64,000 bases of DNA from Termitomyces sp. T153 (lineage: Eukaryota; Basidiomycota; Agaricomycetes; Agaricales; Lyophyllaceae). The DNA lies in assembly GCA_018296165.2 (NCBI GenBank), contig JACKQL020000001.1, forward strand, positions 2,542,001 to 2,606,000. Direction: 5' to 3'. Position 1 is the stretch's first letter. Each line of letters begins with the position of its first letter. The notes below the pieces were generated by a model, which saw nothing but the letters and a program-made list of their open reading frames with translations, did not search any database and was not told where the DNA came from. Made by a program: the position numbers and the translations under genes. Positions 10,228 through 22,600 of the stretch are shown piece after piece.

Positions 10228-12575
10228 GAACAACTCGTTCGTTGTGCTGTGGGCACGAGGTTGGATTTAGATCATGGATCCCCTTTCCATCAAGCACGCT
10301 GCATCAAAAAAAATTTTTCACTATCCCCTTTCATGCTTCCTTTTTTCGCAATGAAAATGGGACAAAAGCAAGACCAAAAGAAGATAATGGTGAAGAGACA
10401 GAAGTGGACTCACAATAAGGCTTTGTCCGAAGTCGTAGAAAGTGGTATCTAAACCTATGTATAATCAAGTCACCTAGACTTGAATATATAGAAGATTACG
10501 CGATCGCGTCTTTTGAGTAGGATATCGGACAAGGAAAATAGCCAGAGGAGACTAGAGAGCAGAAGAGACCAAACAACCCTGGGGCTCAATGAAAGTCAGT
10601 TTGAGGCCATTGTTTTATATGAGAAAAGGTACAAGTAGATCAAGAGTGATGTCGGATTTGTTGCGTTGGGGTTAAAATTTTACTCATTCCGATGCACAGC
10701 CTTGAGCAATAGTTATATCAATTCTAGTTTGACCCAACGATCTTCTGGGCTCAGCATTCTGGCAGATTTTGGCTCAGCATTCAGCCCGCTCCAGAGAAGT
10801 TTTCCTCCGGACGCCGCTTTTATGGTGGTGTCATGGTGGCGTCTGATCACAGCCCCTGTACACCCTTGAGCATAGCCCGCCTCAACGAGCCTTTCCTCTC
10901 TCATGCCGAATCTAAACACGCTTGTAATGATTTCCAGACTGACCCCAACTTCTGTTGCAATCGCTGCATCTGACCGAGGTCGACCTCTATTCGTATATGA
11001 TATACAAATTTGACATGATGCAAGTTCCGAAATTTTTGTCTGTCAACATGATAATAGGTACTATCTAGTAGCTTGGAAACGCTGCAGCGTCGACCATCTC
11101 GTGCGTTGTTTAATTCACGTTGTAGGTGAACATCTTTCATATAATTGTAAATGTTGACGACGTGAATCATATTTTAAGAATCTAAGCGACCACTATCCCT
11201 CATCAGAAGGATAATAAAACGTGCGACCCTTCGCGGCCTGAATTCCACTCAGTAACCTTATTCAGGGCTTCGCCGCCTTATTTGCCGCAGCATGGCAGTA
11301 CCTTCCCGTATAACGTTTTTTTCGGCGTTTGAGCCGGTTATCCCTATCATGGTTTCATCACCTGGAGCAAGCGACTTCCATACACCATACTTAACTGAGA
11401 TCCGACACGTCGTGGTCAGCGTGACTTTCATTGCACCACCCAGGTTCCATCAAGAACTTAAAGAAGCGGGACCTGTGGATTCACAAGTCAAACTAGTCAA
11501 GGCTCGGCAGCTGGGTTCCCTTCGATAAATACTCGGACCGAAGAGTTTCTATTAGTGTTGAGACCGATGGTTAGTAAACTGACTTTAGATGGTCTTGCAC
11601 TCTGGTCAGGTAATCGACTCCACACGATCAGAAGCTAACCCTTTCGTCTTTTTTGTCCCATCATATGGATGGAAAGCTTATGCATCTTCTCCATTGCCTA
11701 TTGGCAAACGCTCTCAAGGCATGTTCTTTACTCTTTGTCAAATTTTGGCTATCGGCTCCTTTTCCGCCGGCACCTGTAATAGTACTTTGCCAGTCGTATT
11801 ACGATGACTCGGAATACACTATGGCCTTAAGCCATGCTTATCTCTGCAGCCTTGGAACGCCATGGGCGAATACTTATCATGTTTCATATTCGTTCTGTTA
11901 TTCATCAGGGCCCGGATTTTCGATTGACAGGATAAAAGTAAAAGTTGGGAGAGGTCATTGTCGGTCCTACTACGTGGCTGAAAACAGTTTTCACTACAAT
12001 GCTTGTGGCTTCCCAAATATAAAACATGCATGAAAACATTCGACAAGCGCCTCGAGTCCAAGGCCATCAGAATCCGGATAATGCAGATCATTGTGAAGCT
12101 TGCAAGCGCCGATGGCTGACCTCGCCGGGCGCCTTTTTCCAAAGCGACATCTTTCAGTTCAAAAAAACCCAAGGGCATGTGATCGTGTTTCTCAGTCCGA
12201 AACGCGTTCCGCTGTTCAGCGCCGATGGCTGATTCGCCGGGGCGCCTTTCTCCCAAGCGACATCTTTCAGTTGCAATTCGATCAAATTCCAAATCTTTTG
12301 GATGCGAATCCAAGAACGACCGTTCTTGAATCTCCATCAACATTGTCGAATTGGTAGCGCGATGCGATGGACTCCTTATTGTGGCGCTCTTGTGATTGTT
12401 TTCACTGCAAAAGGTGTGTAGGGCAAAGATAGGGCCCTCGATCAAAAGTTTCATTGCCAAACTCGAGATAGTCGTAAGAGTTTTTAGGGGCTATAACTGC
12501 ATGCTTGGCTGTAGATGAAACGCAAGTTCGGGTAAACTGATCCTGTCATTCCGCAGAGGTCACCATTCAAGATAT
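10228..12575. other. Long intergenic region with short repeats
   Basis: About 2.3 kb without a gene I can support. It contains a 12-bp direct repeat GGCTCAGCATTC at 10748-10759 and 10771-10782, and a longer imperfect direct repeat at about 12106-12275. A minus-strand frame of 213 codons (11819-12460) spans both copies of that longer repeat and looks like a chance product of it. Some cyclin regulatory sequence probably lies at the left side. Confidence 0.55.
12106..12275. repeat. Imperfect direct repeat, two copies 113 bp apart
   Basis: Two copies of about 55 bp begin GCGCCGATGGCTGA at 12106 and 12219. Each continues through a GCC-rich stretch into a shared end AAGCGACATCTTTCAGTT. They differ by a few substitutions and small indels. 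The sequence between them (about 12162-12218) is not obviously repeated. It may be a remnant of a tandem array or a mobile element. Confidence 0.75.
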
Positions 12576-13474
12576 TCAAAGCTCAGCACTTAGCACTCGG
12601 CACTCATCTACAAAGCTTTTATAATATATGATGGCGTCAACGTACTCTTCTCCCTGGCCATCTCTTCTCTTCAAGCGTCCGGCGCGTGGGATAATTCCGG
12701 CTTTTGTAAAGTTTAGCCTTTCCCACAGCCTGTCAGACGCATGACTGAGTCCAATCGTTGTGCTTATTTCTGGATCATCACTCACTTTATGGAAGCATGA
12801 TTGTTAGCATAAACAAGGTTGAACACACTTCCTTGGTATCCCAACGCCGGTGCATATTTCACAAATGACTTTGCCAGAATCGAACCATATCCTTTGCTCC
12901 GCTGTGCAGGTGGAACAACAAAACCAGCATTGCAGATCTAGGATCATGCGTTGCGTGGATGAGCGAGTGTTCTTCACTCCCCGGGCCATGACTCACATGA
13001 GAAGATCTCCCAGGATAGTTAGGCTTTATCTGAAAGATGCCTTGCTAAGCGCTTCAGGTAGCTTACAGGATGTGCAGGCCACCAACTCACATAATAGAAC
13101 CCGGCTATACATTCATGCCAGGGACGTAAACCTTGTACGGTGGCTATATCAGTCTCTATATCTCCCTCCTTTCCTTCTCTCTGTCCTATTTCCCCGACAA
13201 TGGCCACAATCACGTCTGCCGCGAAGAAATAGCCATCAAATGTTGTGCGGTCTATAGGTCCCTCCTGGGGATACGTAAAACCATCGTCTACTTCTTGTGC
13301 GAATATAGCACAAAGATAGTCTAATAGACCTTCCAAACGTAAAGCTGATGAAATTGTGAGATGGTGGGTGGTTACATAGTTCGGTTGTGTCAATGTAGAA
13401 TCAATTGCCCAGAGTTTCGTCGGAAGAGGTTTTCCTTCGGAAACAGCACGATTGATTGGCCCATATGCCGACAT
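12576..13474 (-). CDS. GNAT-family N-acetyltransferase
   Basis: A GNAT-fold acetyl-CoA-dependent acetyltransferase; the acceptor substrate is unknown. The ATG at 13474 starts the N-terminal lobe (MSAYGPINRAVSEGKPLP, then FDGYFFAADVIVAIVG, WHECIAGFYY). Splicing three introns joins IKPNYPGRSSH, ICNAGFVVPPAQRSKGYG, AKSFVKYAPALGYQGSVFNL and YANNHASIK, then LWERLNFTKAGIIPRAGRLK and YVDAIIYYKSF. The acetyl-CoA-binding motif A is QRSKGYG, matching the family R/Q-x-x-G-x-G/A. The order matches a widespread fungal GNAT group. The last ten residues before the TGA at 12576 are encoded by a short CTCAGCAC-like repeat (12581-12606), so the C-terminal tail may be an acquired extension. Total length is about 230 residues. 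Confidence 0.82.
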
Positions 13475-14858
13475 AACGGGCGGTCCTTATGCAAGTACCC
13501 TGATGATGAAACATATCAGTCCGATATAAGGACAGAACGGTACCAGAACGTACCTGAGCTAGCTAGGCAAGGTGACTCAAATGATCGCCAGGTAATTGGC
13601 CAGCAAGCTGTCATTATCAAACGATTTTTACTATCTTATCAGATACGATCACAGACCGCCGGACTTCCATGAGATTTTCCTTCTAAATTTGCGTGGAAAT
13701 GTGCGGTCAAATTGATTATATTCAAAGTTACTGGATAACTGAGGTTGCTAGCTAATGCATAATACTATGAAGAAACTCTGCGGCGCAGAGGAAGTAAATC
13801 AGTAGCTTCCGAGCTTCCGAGGAAATTCCGGGGACATTCCGAAATCGGTTCTTCCAATACAATCCCAAACGCGCTATCCGGGTAGTTGCAATTAAATGTT
13901 GAGGTTTCATATATCGACTTCGAAGCGTTGGATTCCACCGATTCATATGTCGGGACATGGAGCCCCATCGTACAACAGATTTAACTTTCCTTTTTACAGT
14001 TTACCGTAAGTCGAGAAATTGTGAAGAAACATTTTATACAGCCTTACCCCGGGTTGCAGATGATCGGCGTTGTGTCGCAGCTCACAGCGTCCAATAAATA
14101 TATTATTCTGGGGTAAACACCAAAAAATGCAACCATTCTACGACTGTTCTAGGTTAAACTTTGAACTGGCATGACCGAAAAAACAAGTTTACAGAGCGCA
14201 ATTAAAATGAAAGTGGTGCAGGCTTTAAAATGAGACGGAATACATTGCAGTCCCCGATTGGACCAAATAAAGCAATGGTCTTATGAAATGGGCAGAACAT
14301 GACGAACAGAGCTGATAGGCTGAAACACGTCCCGAGGATAGGGAAGTGTGTTACAATTACATAATGACGACCCTCTACTCTCGTTCGGTGGGTAGTAGGC
14401 TCAAATAAACGTCCAATAAGTGTGCCTGTCCGTCTCTACAAAAATTTGAAGTGAAATCGATAGCGGAAGCTAGGAAGTTGTCTCGTTGAACTCAAGATAA
14501 GTTAGATAACCGAAATGGCGATTTCGGCCGTCAGTCCTCACAACATCCTCAAATCGTGCGGATGACCCTGGGTTCCATAGTACGCCGCAAGGCAGGGCAT
14601 GTTGGACAGCCAACCGTGTCATCAACATGTAGCATAGGTGAGATTGATATCGATGGTCTAGAAGAAGAGATGATATATATATATTTCAGATTCATTGCTT
14701 AGTGCTCAAAACCGTCAGACTGCTAGAAACTGAGACGCCATCAAGTTATAATGTTGTAGCAGAGATCCATACCTGACAGGCGGTCAACTGTGTTTACTGC
14801 AAAATTTGACCGAAACCGTACACGTATCCATCGATGTCCTATGAATCTTATGGATCTC
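13475..14858. other. Intergenic region, no supported gene
   Basis: This lies between the divergent side of the GNAT gene and the 3' end of the TDA10-like gene. Open frames are short and carry no recognisable motif. A run of TA dinucleotides lies at about 14674-14684. I see nothing else to report. Confidence 0.6.
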
Positions 14859-15841
14859 TCACATCGTCTCCACTCCGAGCTGTCGCCGTTCGTCATCTAT
14901 GAGAAGTTTCAAGCTTTTTCCTGACCAAGTCGGCCTTGTGGGAAATGGAGGGATATCACCGAAGAATACATAACCGGGTATGTACCGATCCACAAACCTG
15001 GAATCATGAATCGTCTGCATAGGAAACTGCGGTCGGTTGTTGAAACGCACGCCTTTACAGCTTCATCAGACATTCCTCGTCCTCCGTTATCGGCCTTCAT
15101 ATTGTGTTCTTGTTGCAGACGCCATTTATAAACAATCGAATATTGAGACGGATAAGGCTGAACTGGCACTGGTTTGATCTACCGAGAGTCTGTCAATGGT
15201 TTGAAGAAAAAATAAGGGTGCGAGATACATACCTGTATAAAGATATCAAAATGCGACCAGAGCTCGGTGTAATCCTTCAGCGACTCATTCACCCGCTCGA
15301 GGTCGAATTTCGTCAGAAAGTCAGGGAGATTTAACTTCGCTATTTCCTCGCGCCAAATACCATTCCATCGAACCGATAGTTCTTCTGGTGAAATTGGGTA
15401 GAATCCTACACACCAACCTTCCAAGATGACCACATCTACAGGCGAGTCTATGACCGCTCCAGATGGTAAACGATCGCCTTCGCCGTCGAATAGACTCTTG
15501 TCAAAGCAAGGAAGCTCTACACTCTTGCATCGGGATCGGAGCTTTCGTATGATTTCGACTCCGAGCTTCACGTCGTGTGTCCCAGGTTGACCCCGCCCGG
15601 CCCAGAGGGGGTTTGGTGGTTCCTGAGTCGCCAGATGTACAAGACCATCATGGGGAAGATAGAGATCATCGATGGAAAAGAGGGCAACATTGAGTGAATG
15701 AGGCGGCTGCGAAAGACGCTGCTTGAGCTGAGCTGAGAGATAGGACTTGCCAGAGCCTTGGGGACCTTGGATAGCAACAAAGAGAGGGGCAGTGGGGTTA
15801 GGGTCAATATGGCCGACGATGTGCGCAACAACGGAATCCAT
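14859..15841 (-). CDS. TDA10: TDA10/glycerate-kinase-like P-loop kinase
   Basis: An ATP-binding kinase related to yeast Tda10 and plant D-glycerate 3-kinase; the in vivo substrate of the fungal members is unsettled. The ATG at 15841 begins MDSVVAHIVGHIDPNPT. The P-loop is IQGPQGSGKSYLS. Further conserved pieces are FSIDDLYLPHDGL, NPLWAGRGQPGTHD, LPCFDKSLFDGEGDR and VVILEGWCVGF. After introns come IKPVPVQPYPSQYSIVYKWR, QQEHNM, MSDEAVKAFVDRYIPGY and a C-terminal tail ending VETM at the TGA at 14859. Total length is about 300 residues, normal for the family. The gene is head-to-head with RER1, only 49 bp between start codons. Confidence 0.88.
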
Positions 15842-15890
15842 AATTGTAACGTGTTACTAGTCACAACCACGTCACGATCCGTTCATAACC
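15842..15890. promoter_or_regulatory. 49-bp divergent promoter region between TDA10 and RER1
   Basis: The start codons of the minus-strand TDA10-like gene (15841) and the plus-strand RER1 gene (15891) are only 49 bp apart. Both 5' leaders must be very short or must overlap, and regulatory sites must be shared or lie inside coding DNA. No TATA box is visible; a short CGTCACG lies within (about 15870). Confidence 0.6.
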
Positions 15891-16758
15891 ATGATGTCCT
15901 CCAGCGACGCATTCTCTGGTCCCGGCGCCGACCCTTCGCCGGGCCAGAATATCTTTGCTCAGTTCTCTAAGATTCAACGCCAATATCAGCAAACTCTTGA
16001 TCGTTGGACCCCCCATGTCTTCCAGCGCTGGCTCTCGACCGGTGGCTTGTTGACGATCTTTTTCCTGCGGATTCTCTTAGCTCAGGGTGTGAGTTTCGGT
16101 CTCTTAACAATGAACGCAACTTCTGACTCTCTTTCAGTGGTACATAGGTTAGTTTCCTTCAGACCTGAACCGTTTGCGCCGTTCCTGAATTTTTTACAGT
16201 GTGCTGTATGTCAAGCCTTTCTTGAGAGACGCGTCCACTGCTCATTTTCTCTTCCATCCACAGATGCCCACGCTATATATCTCCTCAATCTTTTGCTGGC
16301 CTTCCTGCAACCTAAATTCGACCCCTCCTTGCAAGATGACCTTATGGCGGACGAAATCGAGGAAGGTGGGGAGGACGCAACTAGCCCCCTCCCCAGCCAA
16401 AGAGATGACGAATTTAGGCCCTTTGTTAGACGTCTTCCTGAGTGGCAATTCTGGTAAGAATTTACTCTTTTGTCTTGACAATCCTCGATGATTTCCTTCC
16501 AAGGCTGTCATCAACCCGCGCGACTATTATAGCACTTTTCTGTACATTCTCGGAGATTTTCGACGTTCCGGTATACTGGCCTATTCTTGTTATCTATTTC
16601 TTCGTCCTATTTGCCCTGACTATGCGAAGACAGATCCAGTTCGTAACTCCTCATCTTATTTCAGCCTTTCGTCTAATACAAACATCTCCAGGCACATGAT
16701 CAAGTACAAATACATCCCGTTTGACATTGGCCGCAAGGCTCGTTATGGGACAAAATAA
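15891..16758 (+). CDS. RER1: RER1, Golgi-to-ER retrieval receptor
   Basis: Rer1 sits in the early Golgi and returns ER membrane proteins to the ER in COPI vesicles. The ATG at 15891 gives MMSSSDAFSG, then FAQFSKIQRQYQQTLDRWTP and RWLSTGGLLTIFFLRILLAQ (first membrane hairpin). Introns then lead to GWYIVCYALGIYLLNLLLAF. The signature LQPKFDPSLQDDLMADEIEE is followed by FRPFVRRLPEWQFW. The next exon gives STRATIIALFCTFSEIFDVP and VYWPILVIYFFVLFALTMRR. The C-terminus HMIKYKYIPFDIGRKARYG ends TK at the TAA at 16756-16758. All four hydrophobic segments and family-specific motifs are present. Length is about 200 residues, normal for the family. Confidence 0.95.
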
Positions 16759-17955
16759 TCAGCTGTGTAGAGCCGTCTTAGAAAACAGCGGTCCTGTCTT
16801 GTTCATCAGGATAAACAGGACAGAACTCGATATTCATACCCATAATGTCAATATTCTAGAGCTTTTATCTGGCGATCTATCTGGTGAGGGCTTGTTACGC
16901 GATACATCTGACCCAGTGTTCTTCTCGAAATTTTAGACATTTATACCGTATACTTGCCGTGTACGCTGTATATATATATATCCGAAGAAGAGTGAATCTT
17001 TCTGAACAAGATTGAACAAATTGCCCAAAGGTTACCGTGCATGCTATAGTAGAGCAATCTCAGATAGGTTTTCTTAGTTATACATACACATAAGATGAAC
17101 GTGAACGAGGACATTGGCAGACCATATGCTACATCGATCAGCAGAATATTAAGCCGGATTATCTGATAGTACATAGTATATTGGGGAACGTGTCTCGCTA
17201 TTGCGAATCCCTAGATGGGTGGATGGGAATACGAGGTCCCGTTTCCTGTGTCAGCGTGGCGAAGACATTGGGGTCGTTTATGCGATTTTATTGTGATACA
17301 TTTTCAAACTCCGTAGAAGATATGTGATCAACTTTGTATATCCCGCGCCTTCTTCTGCGAAGGTATAAGTATAATAGACGAGTCTCACGGCTGTGGAAGA
17401 GATGTCTTGAGACACTGTGGGTTTGTGAGCTTGATCAAGATAGTCAAACTGATCATCAGGTTACTTCAACAGCTGTGAAGGGTGAATGCCGTGAAACATG
17501 AATTATCATGATGGGAAGTATACACATGCCGCATGCCGCAAGCATCACATTACCCAATGAACATCAAGTTGTTATGCCAGAGCGTAATGGGTGTGGATTA
17601 TCGATTTCTACGTGCTTCCCTTCACATCGATATGCATATCTTTCCCCGAGTCAGATCAGATTGAAAAACAATGGTTTCCATCAGAGGCCGATACTTGTTG
17701 AGGAATTCGAGAAGCAAGTGAGTAAGGGTCTTGTATTGTTTGGCACAGGATTCAGGCTGGGGATATTCACGAGGATCAAGTCATGACCCATGCGGAAAAA
17801 ACATGATTCAAGCGTGGACGGCCAGAGTGCCATAGGAGACGCCGAGCAGCCGCGAAGTTGTTCCCAATTCATTTTCGGAGACATCGAGCACGTAAGTCTA
17901 AATGGCGTCTCATCAAGAACGATGAAATGCTGTTCGTAGATAGAAGGGGTGTGTA
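16759..17955. other. Intergenic region between convergent RER1 and Impact-N genes
   Basis: Terminators for both flanking genes should lie here. A 92-codon plus-strand frame begins with ATG at 17508 and a minus-strand frame overlaps it (17681-17884). Neither shows a recognisable motif or splice context. A TATATATATATA run lies at about 16971-16981. Confidence 0.55.
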
Positions 17956-18763
17956 TTAGGTTGGGTCATCTAGATTAGCAGCAGCGTCCGAGGTTGCCTC
18001 TCGACGTTTGGCGAGAAGGAGCTTTACTGTCCTTATCGCATTTTCACGTGCCTTGATAAGACGTCTGCCCTTCTCCAAATCCAGATTTGTGTAATCCTTG
18101 GATGTTGTACTGCCGGTGGTCACCGGCTCAACGGGCGATGACTCTGAGTATTCGGCACGAAGACCAGCAAGTACAGCGTCCAGATTTGTCAATTGTGATA
18201 TGCACTCCCGGAGCTCCTCTGAACGCTTAAACTCCTGACAGACTTCGGCTGCACATGTTTCAATATGGGCAAAACGCACCGGGCCTAACATTGTGCCGCC
18301 GTACCTGTACTTCAAGTCAGACACTCAAAAGTGATAGGGATAGTGGGACACACCATCGACTAACGATAACCACGGCATCAATGATTGCATACGACTCCAT
18401 TATCTTTTGAACCCTAGCACCAGCCCACTTCTCCCCGTCATCTATGTTCCCAACATTCAGCTCGAAGTCGTCAGGTCCTCCAAGCCCATTACGACCTGGC
18501 TTGGGTACCATACATCTCCAAGCTGCGATCTCGTGGGTCGCCGGCTTTCCCTTATGAAGAACATCTTTGAGGTAGGCGATACGGGCGCGAACTTCACTCG
18601 GAGAGGCAGCAGGGAACAAGTTGGCGATGAATGTGGAACCCCTATCACGAATTTCTTGGGAAGTTACCTCTGGTTGAACATCATCGAGAGGACGAGAAGT
18701 CTTTATGTAGGTGTCCAAATTGTTTTTCGATTGCAATTTGAAGCTTTTACCGCTGGGAGGCAT
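17956..18763 (-). CDS. Impact-N (UPF0029/YigZ-type) domain protein
   Basis: The protein has the Impact N-terminal domain, shared by IMPACT/Yih1 (which restrain Gcn2 activation through Gcn1) and bacterial YigZ. I choose the ATG at 18763 (MPPSGKSFKLQSKNN); the upstream open frame begins only with TTG. Conserved residues include RDRGSTFIANLFP, KGKPATHEIAAWRCM, GGPDDFELNVGNIDDGEKWA and IIDAVVIVSRW. One intron (about 18308-18352) joins RW to YGGTMLGPVRFAHIETCA, the family's nucleotide-fold signature. The C-terminal 80 residues are charged and helical and end at the TAA at 17956. No RWD domain precedes the domain, so it is not a full Yih1/IMPACT. It is closer in layout to the short yeast UPF0029 proteins. 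Confidence 0.85.
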
Positions 18764-19605
18764 GTACTTGCTCCACAGACTCCTGAAACTCAATTAATCC
18801 GGCCTTCGTAAAGTCTTAAAGTATTTTGATTGCTTTGTCAGATCAAAAATTAAACTTCCGCTAGGGCTGGGCCGAGATTCGGAAAGCTGAACCCTCATTC
18901 CAAGTCAAGCTGAAGTATTTGTGTCAATGAGGAAAAGGAGGATGGGTGGTGAAAACTACTCGAATGAGATGTGAATAGATTCTATGGACATGCATGTGAG
19001 GTGAGATAGCCAATCAAGTGTCTCACCGGTTCTTGCGGAGTAAGTAATGTAGAAAATTAGCCAGATGATACAATAATAAGAAAGACACTTATAATTACTG
19101 AAAAGGAGAGGAATCGTAGCTGATGGAGTGATAGAGCGGCCAAGTACTCACTTTGCTGCAAAGAGCACTGGATGGAATTCTTGGCCCTACTGTCCCTCAC
19201 TCAATACAGCTGGCGTCATGCCGAAGACGGCTTTGAATCAGAGGGCCTTCAAAAAGGCTCCTTACCTTGTAAACTGCGTTAAACAGCATTAACCTGGCTG
19301 TTTAGCCTTAACAAATCTTGAATCTGTCCTTGGAACCCATAAGTCTGATCGAGTCCCGGATGATATTTATTAGACCCTTAATAAACATGTCATCCCATCC
19401 GAGTCAGAAAACAGACCTATGTATAGGTCCCTAGATTCCCAAAACAGTTTTTGAACTTCCTCGTATATCAGCGTCATGAGCTCTCCATAAAGTAGGTGTT
19501 GCAAGTGCGTGAATTGAGAAAGAAAGAGTGTATTGATTACATAATCGCTCGTGGAACAGTTGTGCGTCTGGACTCCTATCCAAAGTTTGCTGCCTTGAAG
19601 TACAT
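18764..19605. other. Divergent intergenic region
   Basis: This 0.8 kb separates the divergent Impact-N and giant disordered-protein genes and should hold both promoters. I see no gene or clear TATA box. The minus-strand frame at 19370-19669 overlaps the start of the neighbouring gene and has no motif. Confidence 0.55.
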
Positions 19606-22600
19606 ATGACTTCTCCTGACTTTCCAAGGCGTTCTGCTTTTGCTCAGACACCTCCTCACCTATTGCCAACGTCGAAAGTCTCCAAGGCGCCGCAATTCAA
19701 CCCCTATGACAAGTTCACCCAGGACGAGTTCGACGCGTGGATCGGTGGCATCACAAGTTCGCTCAAGCGAGCCCTGGGTCAGGAGAGTGAACTTGTGTCC
19801 ACGTCTGAACCCAGCTTACAATGTCAAGATCAATTTCAGAGCAGCGATGAGGAGGAGGTCGAGCGGCTTGTTCAGTTCACTGGCGATAGTTCCGATGAAG
19901 AGGCAGAAGCGTCTTTCTCGTCTTCGTCGGTGCGACGCGTCAGCAAAGGCAAAGCGCGTGACCCCAGGGATGGACCTGGTTTTGGAAGTTTTGGAAGGGG
20001 TGGTCAGGGTGAACCCATCTTCATTGACTCGGATTCAGAGGAAGATGACAAAGCCGACGACGACGACGACGACGACAACGAAGAAGAAGAAGTGATAACT
20101 GGATGGGATTCTCAAAGTGAAGAGGGTGATGAAAAGGATATATATTGGAAAGAAGCGGAGAGCTCTGTGCAAGCTCGAATACGGCGTGAGAAACAAACTG
20201 TTGTCGAGGTGACAGAAGAGGAGGATGAGGAAAACGAGGAAGAGGCAGGGGATGAAGAGGAAGGCGACGAAGAGGGTTCGTTTGAAGGAGACGAGCACCA
20301 TGGAGAAGACGATGAAAACGATTATGAAGCGCCATATTCTAGGCAGGCATCATCTCCCGTTCTCGCTGTATCTTCAGACGAAGACGGGGTTCATCAAACG
20401 GCTTCTCAAGGACGTGCACCAGACAAAATGGAATATGCTGTAGAATATTTCGATGAGGACACCACTCTTCCTTTGTCTACTTCTATTCGTATTGGCCCTC
20501 CTCGATACCGAGCTAAACAACAACATCATGCTTCTCCTGTGGAAACAAGAGACACAGGCATGGAAGATTATAAGGATATTCAGCCTCTGGAAGATGATAC
20601 TTGTAGGTAAACATTCTCTCTGAAAGCCTAGAGCTAATGGTTCCTTGTTCACAGCATTCCCGTCTCGTCAAAACATTCCTCCGGCCAATGAAGATAGATC
20701 TGTCGAACTTCGAGATTGTTGGGCTGGCCCAGAAATGTATGCCGAAGACTACTACTCAGGCGGCGAGGTTAGAGAGTCGCCCGACTTAACTACGGATTTT
20801 CTTGGCATGGAACATAAGGAGCTCCAGGCCAACGGCTCAGCAGACTCACCTCAGCTACTTTCTGAGCAACATCAGCATCCTGTGGACAGACATAACGAGA
20901 TGCTACAGGTGCAAGACGTGCTCCAGCTTGACGATGATGAAGTCGACGAAGTTCAACCTCCGTCTCGGGATACCTGTATGTACTTTATGCGTTTATTTTT
21001 TTTCGCTTTTGACGTGATCAAAATCTTACAGCTTTTCCACCGAAGATAACAGAAGACAATCATTTCCAGTTACATCAACCTATCGAAATCCCTGATCCTT
21101 GGGCCGGCCCAAAGACGTATGCCCAAGACTTCTATTCTGGAGGGGACGTGCGATCTCTGCAGAAAACGACCCTAGATCCACACCAGCTAGGAGATAACGA
21201 TGAAAGCGTAACGTTGACGCCCACTCCTCAGCACGAACTTGCCCAACCTCAGGAAGAGGTCAACCGTGTTGATGAGATCAACAAAAGGGAGGCACAACCA
21301 CCTTCAAAAGTGGATGCCGGTAAGTAAGCTTGAAGATGGCCCATTTCTCCTGTTGACTTCAAATCAGTGGATGTTTCAAGTAATACTATTTACGAATCCC
21401 CTCAACTTGATTATATCGTTGAGCTATCAGAGCCTTGGGATGGATCGATCGATTACGAAGAAGATTACTCTGCCGAAGTTGAAGTCAAGTCCTCCCTTCA
21501 AATGGCCGAGAATCAGTCTGGCTTTGGCGACGACAGCAACACTCCAATGATCGTCGATCTCGAAAACAATGCTGTCCCAGTGAAGTTGCAGGATGCCACA
21601 GGAATAACAAATAATGCCGAAGAAAGTACCGAACCAGCCTTGAATCACATGGAACCTCCTGTAACCTCTGTCTCTGAGGATTCATTGGTCCAATCAACCC
21701 CTGTACAGGCCGAGGATTCCAATGTCCTTGATGACATTGCAGCGACTGAGGAACTTCAGCATTTCGTCGTCTATGACCCGAGTGGCCAGAGCCAAGGCGA
21801 GTACTCATGCGCACCTGATAACAGAACCAAGCATGACTCAAGCCTTCTTGACCTAGATGACGTGCCCGTCCTTGATTGGACAAATGATCCAGCTCTCATT
21901 CATGATATGCCCACTAGTACCATCACAATTACAAACTTGGGACAGACGAATTTCGATGATTCTACCAGTGGATCCATTCAGATTGATTTGGATAAAGAAG
22001 TAGTAAAGGAGATTGCAGAGAGATGTGTGGAATGTGTAGATGTTCCAGGCAAGATCAGAGACTATTTTGCAATTTTCGACTCACGCGTAACTTCTAGCAC
22101 TTGAAATTCAATTACCGACAGCAGAATTGTCTACAGAGAAAGCAGTAGAGACATTTGAGCAGGTTCCTAATGAAGACCATTCTGAAGTAGGATCGAAAAT
22201 CACGTCTGAGGCAGATGGGCAAGTCCCTAATGAAGACTATTCCGAAGCGGGACTGCGAATTACATTTGAGGCTTCTGAGGTTGGACTCGCATTACCTCAG
22301 GCTTCACTGGCCTCAATGGAGGCGATCACACATCTTCGCTCCGTTCAACATGATAAAGAGCGCGGAATCAGTAGCCTTCCTGCATTGGCACACGACGAGA
22401 CGGAAACTGGGGATAGGTTCGATGTAGACATTGATCTCATTCTCAGTGGCAATCTAGTTGCACCCGAAATCCAGGAGGTTAACACAGATATCAAGGTAGA
22501 TGTCGGTGGTGACAAAATGCCCCTCGATCTCGATGCAGTCCCAGAAGTCCATTATGAAACACTCACTCAGGATGTCATCGTAAAATGTATTGAAGTACGT

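Noticed and set aside
11819..12460. 213-codon minus-strand frame between the cyclin and GNAT genes
   Set aside because: It runs across both copies of the 55-bp repeat in different translated contexts, has no motif, and its length is within what chance allows in this amount of DNA.
17508..17786. 92-codon plus-strand frame between RER1 and the Impact-N gene
   Set aside because: It has an ATG but no motif, no splice context and lies between two convergent 3' ends.
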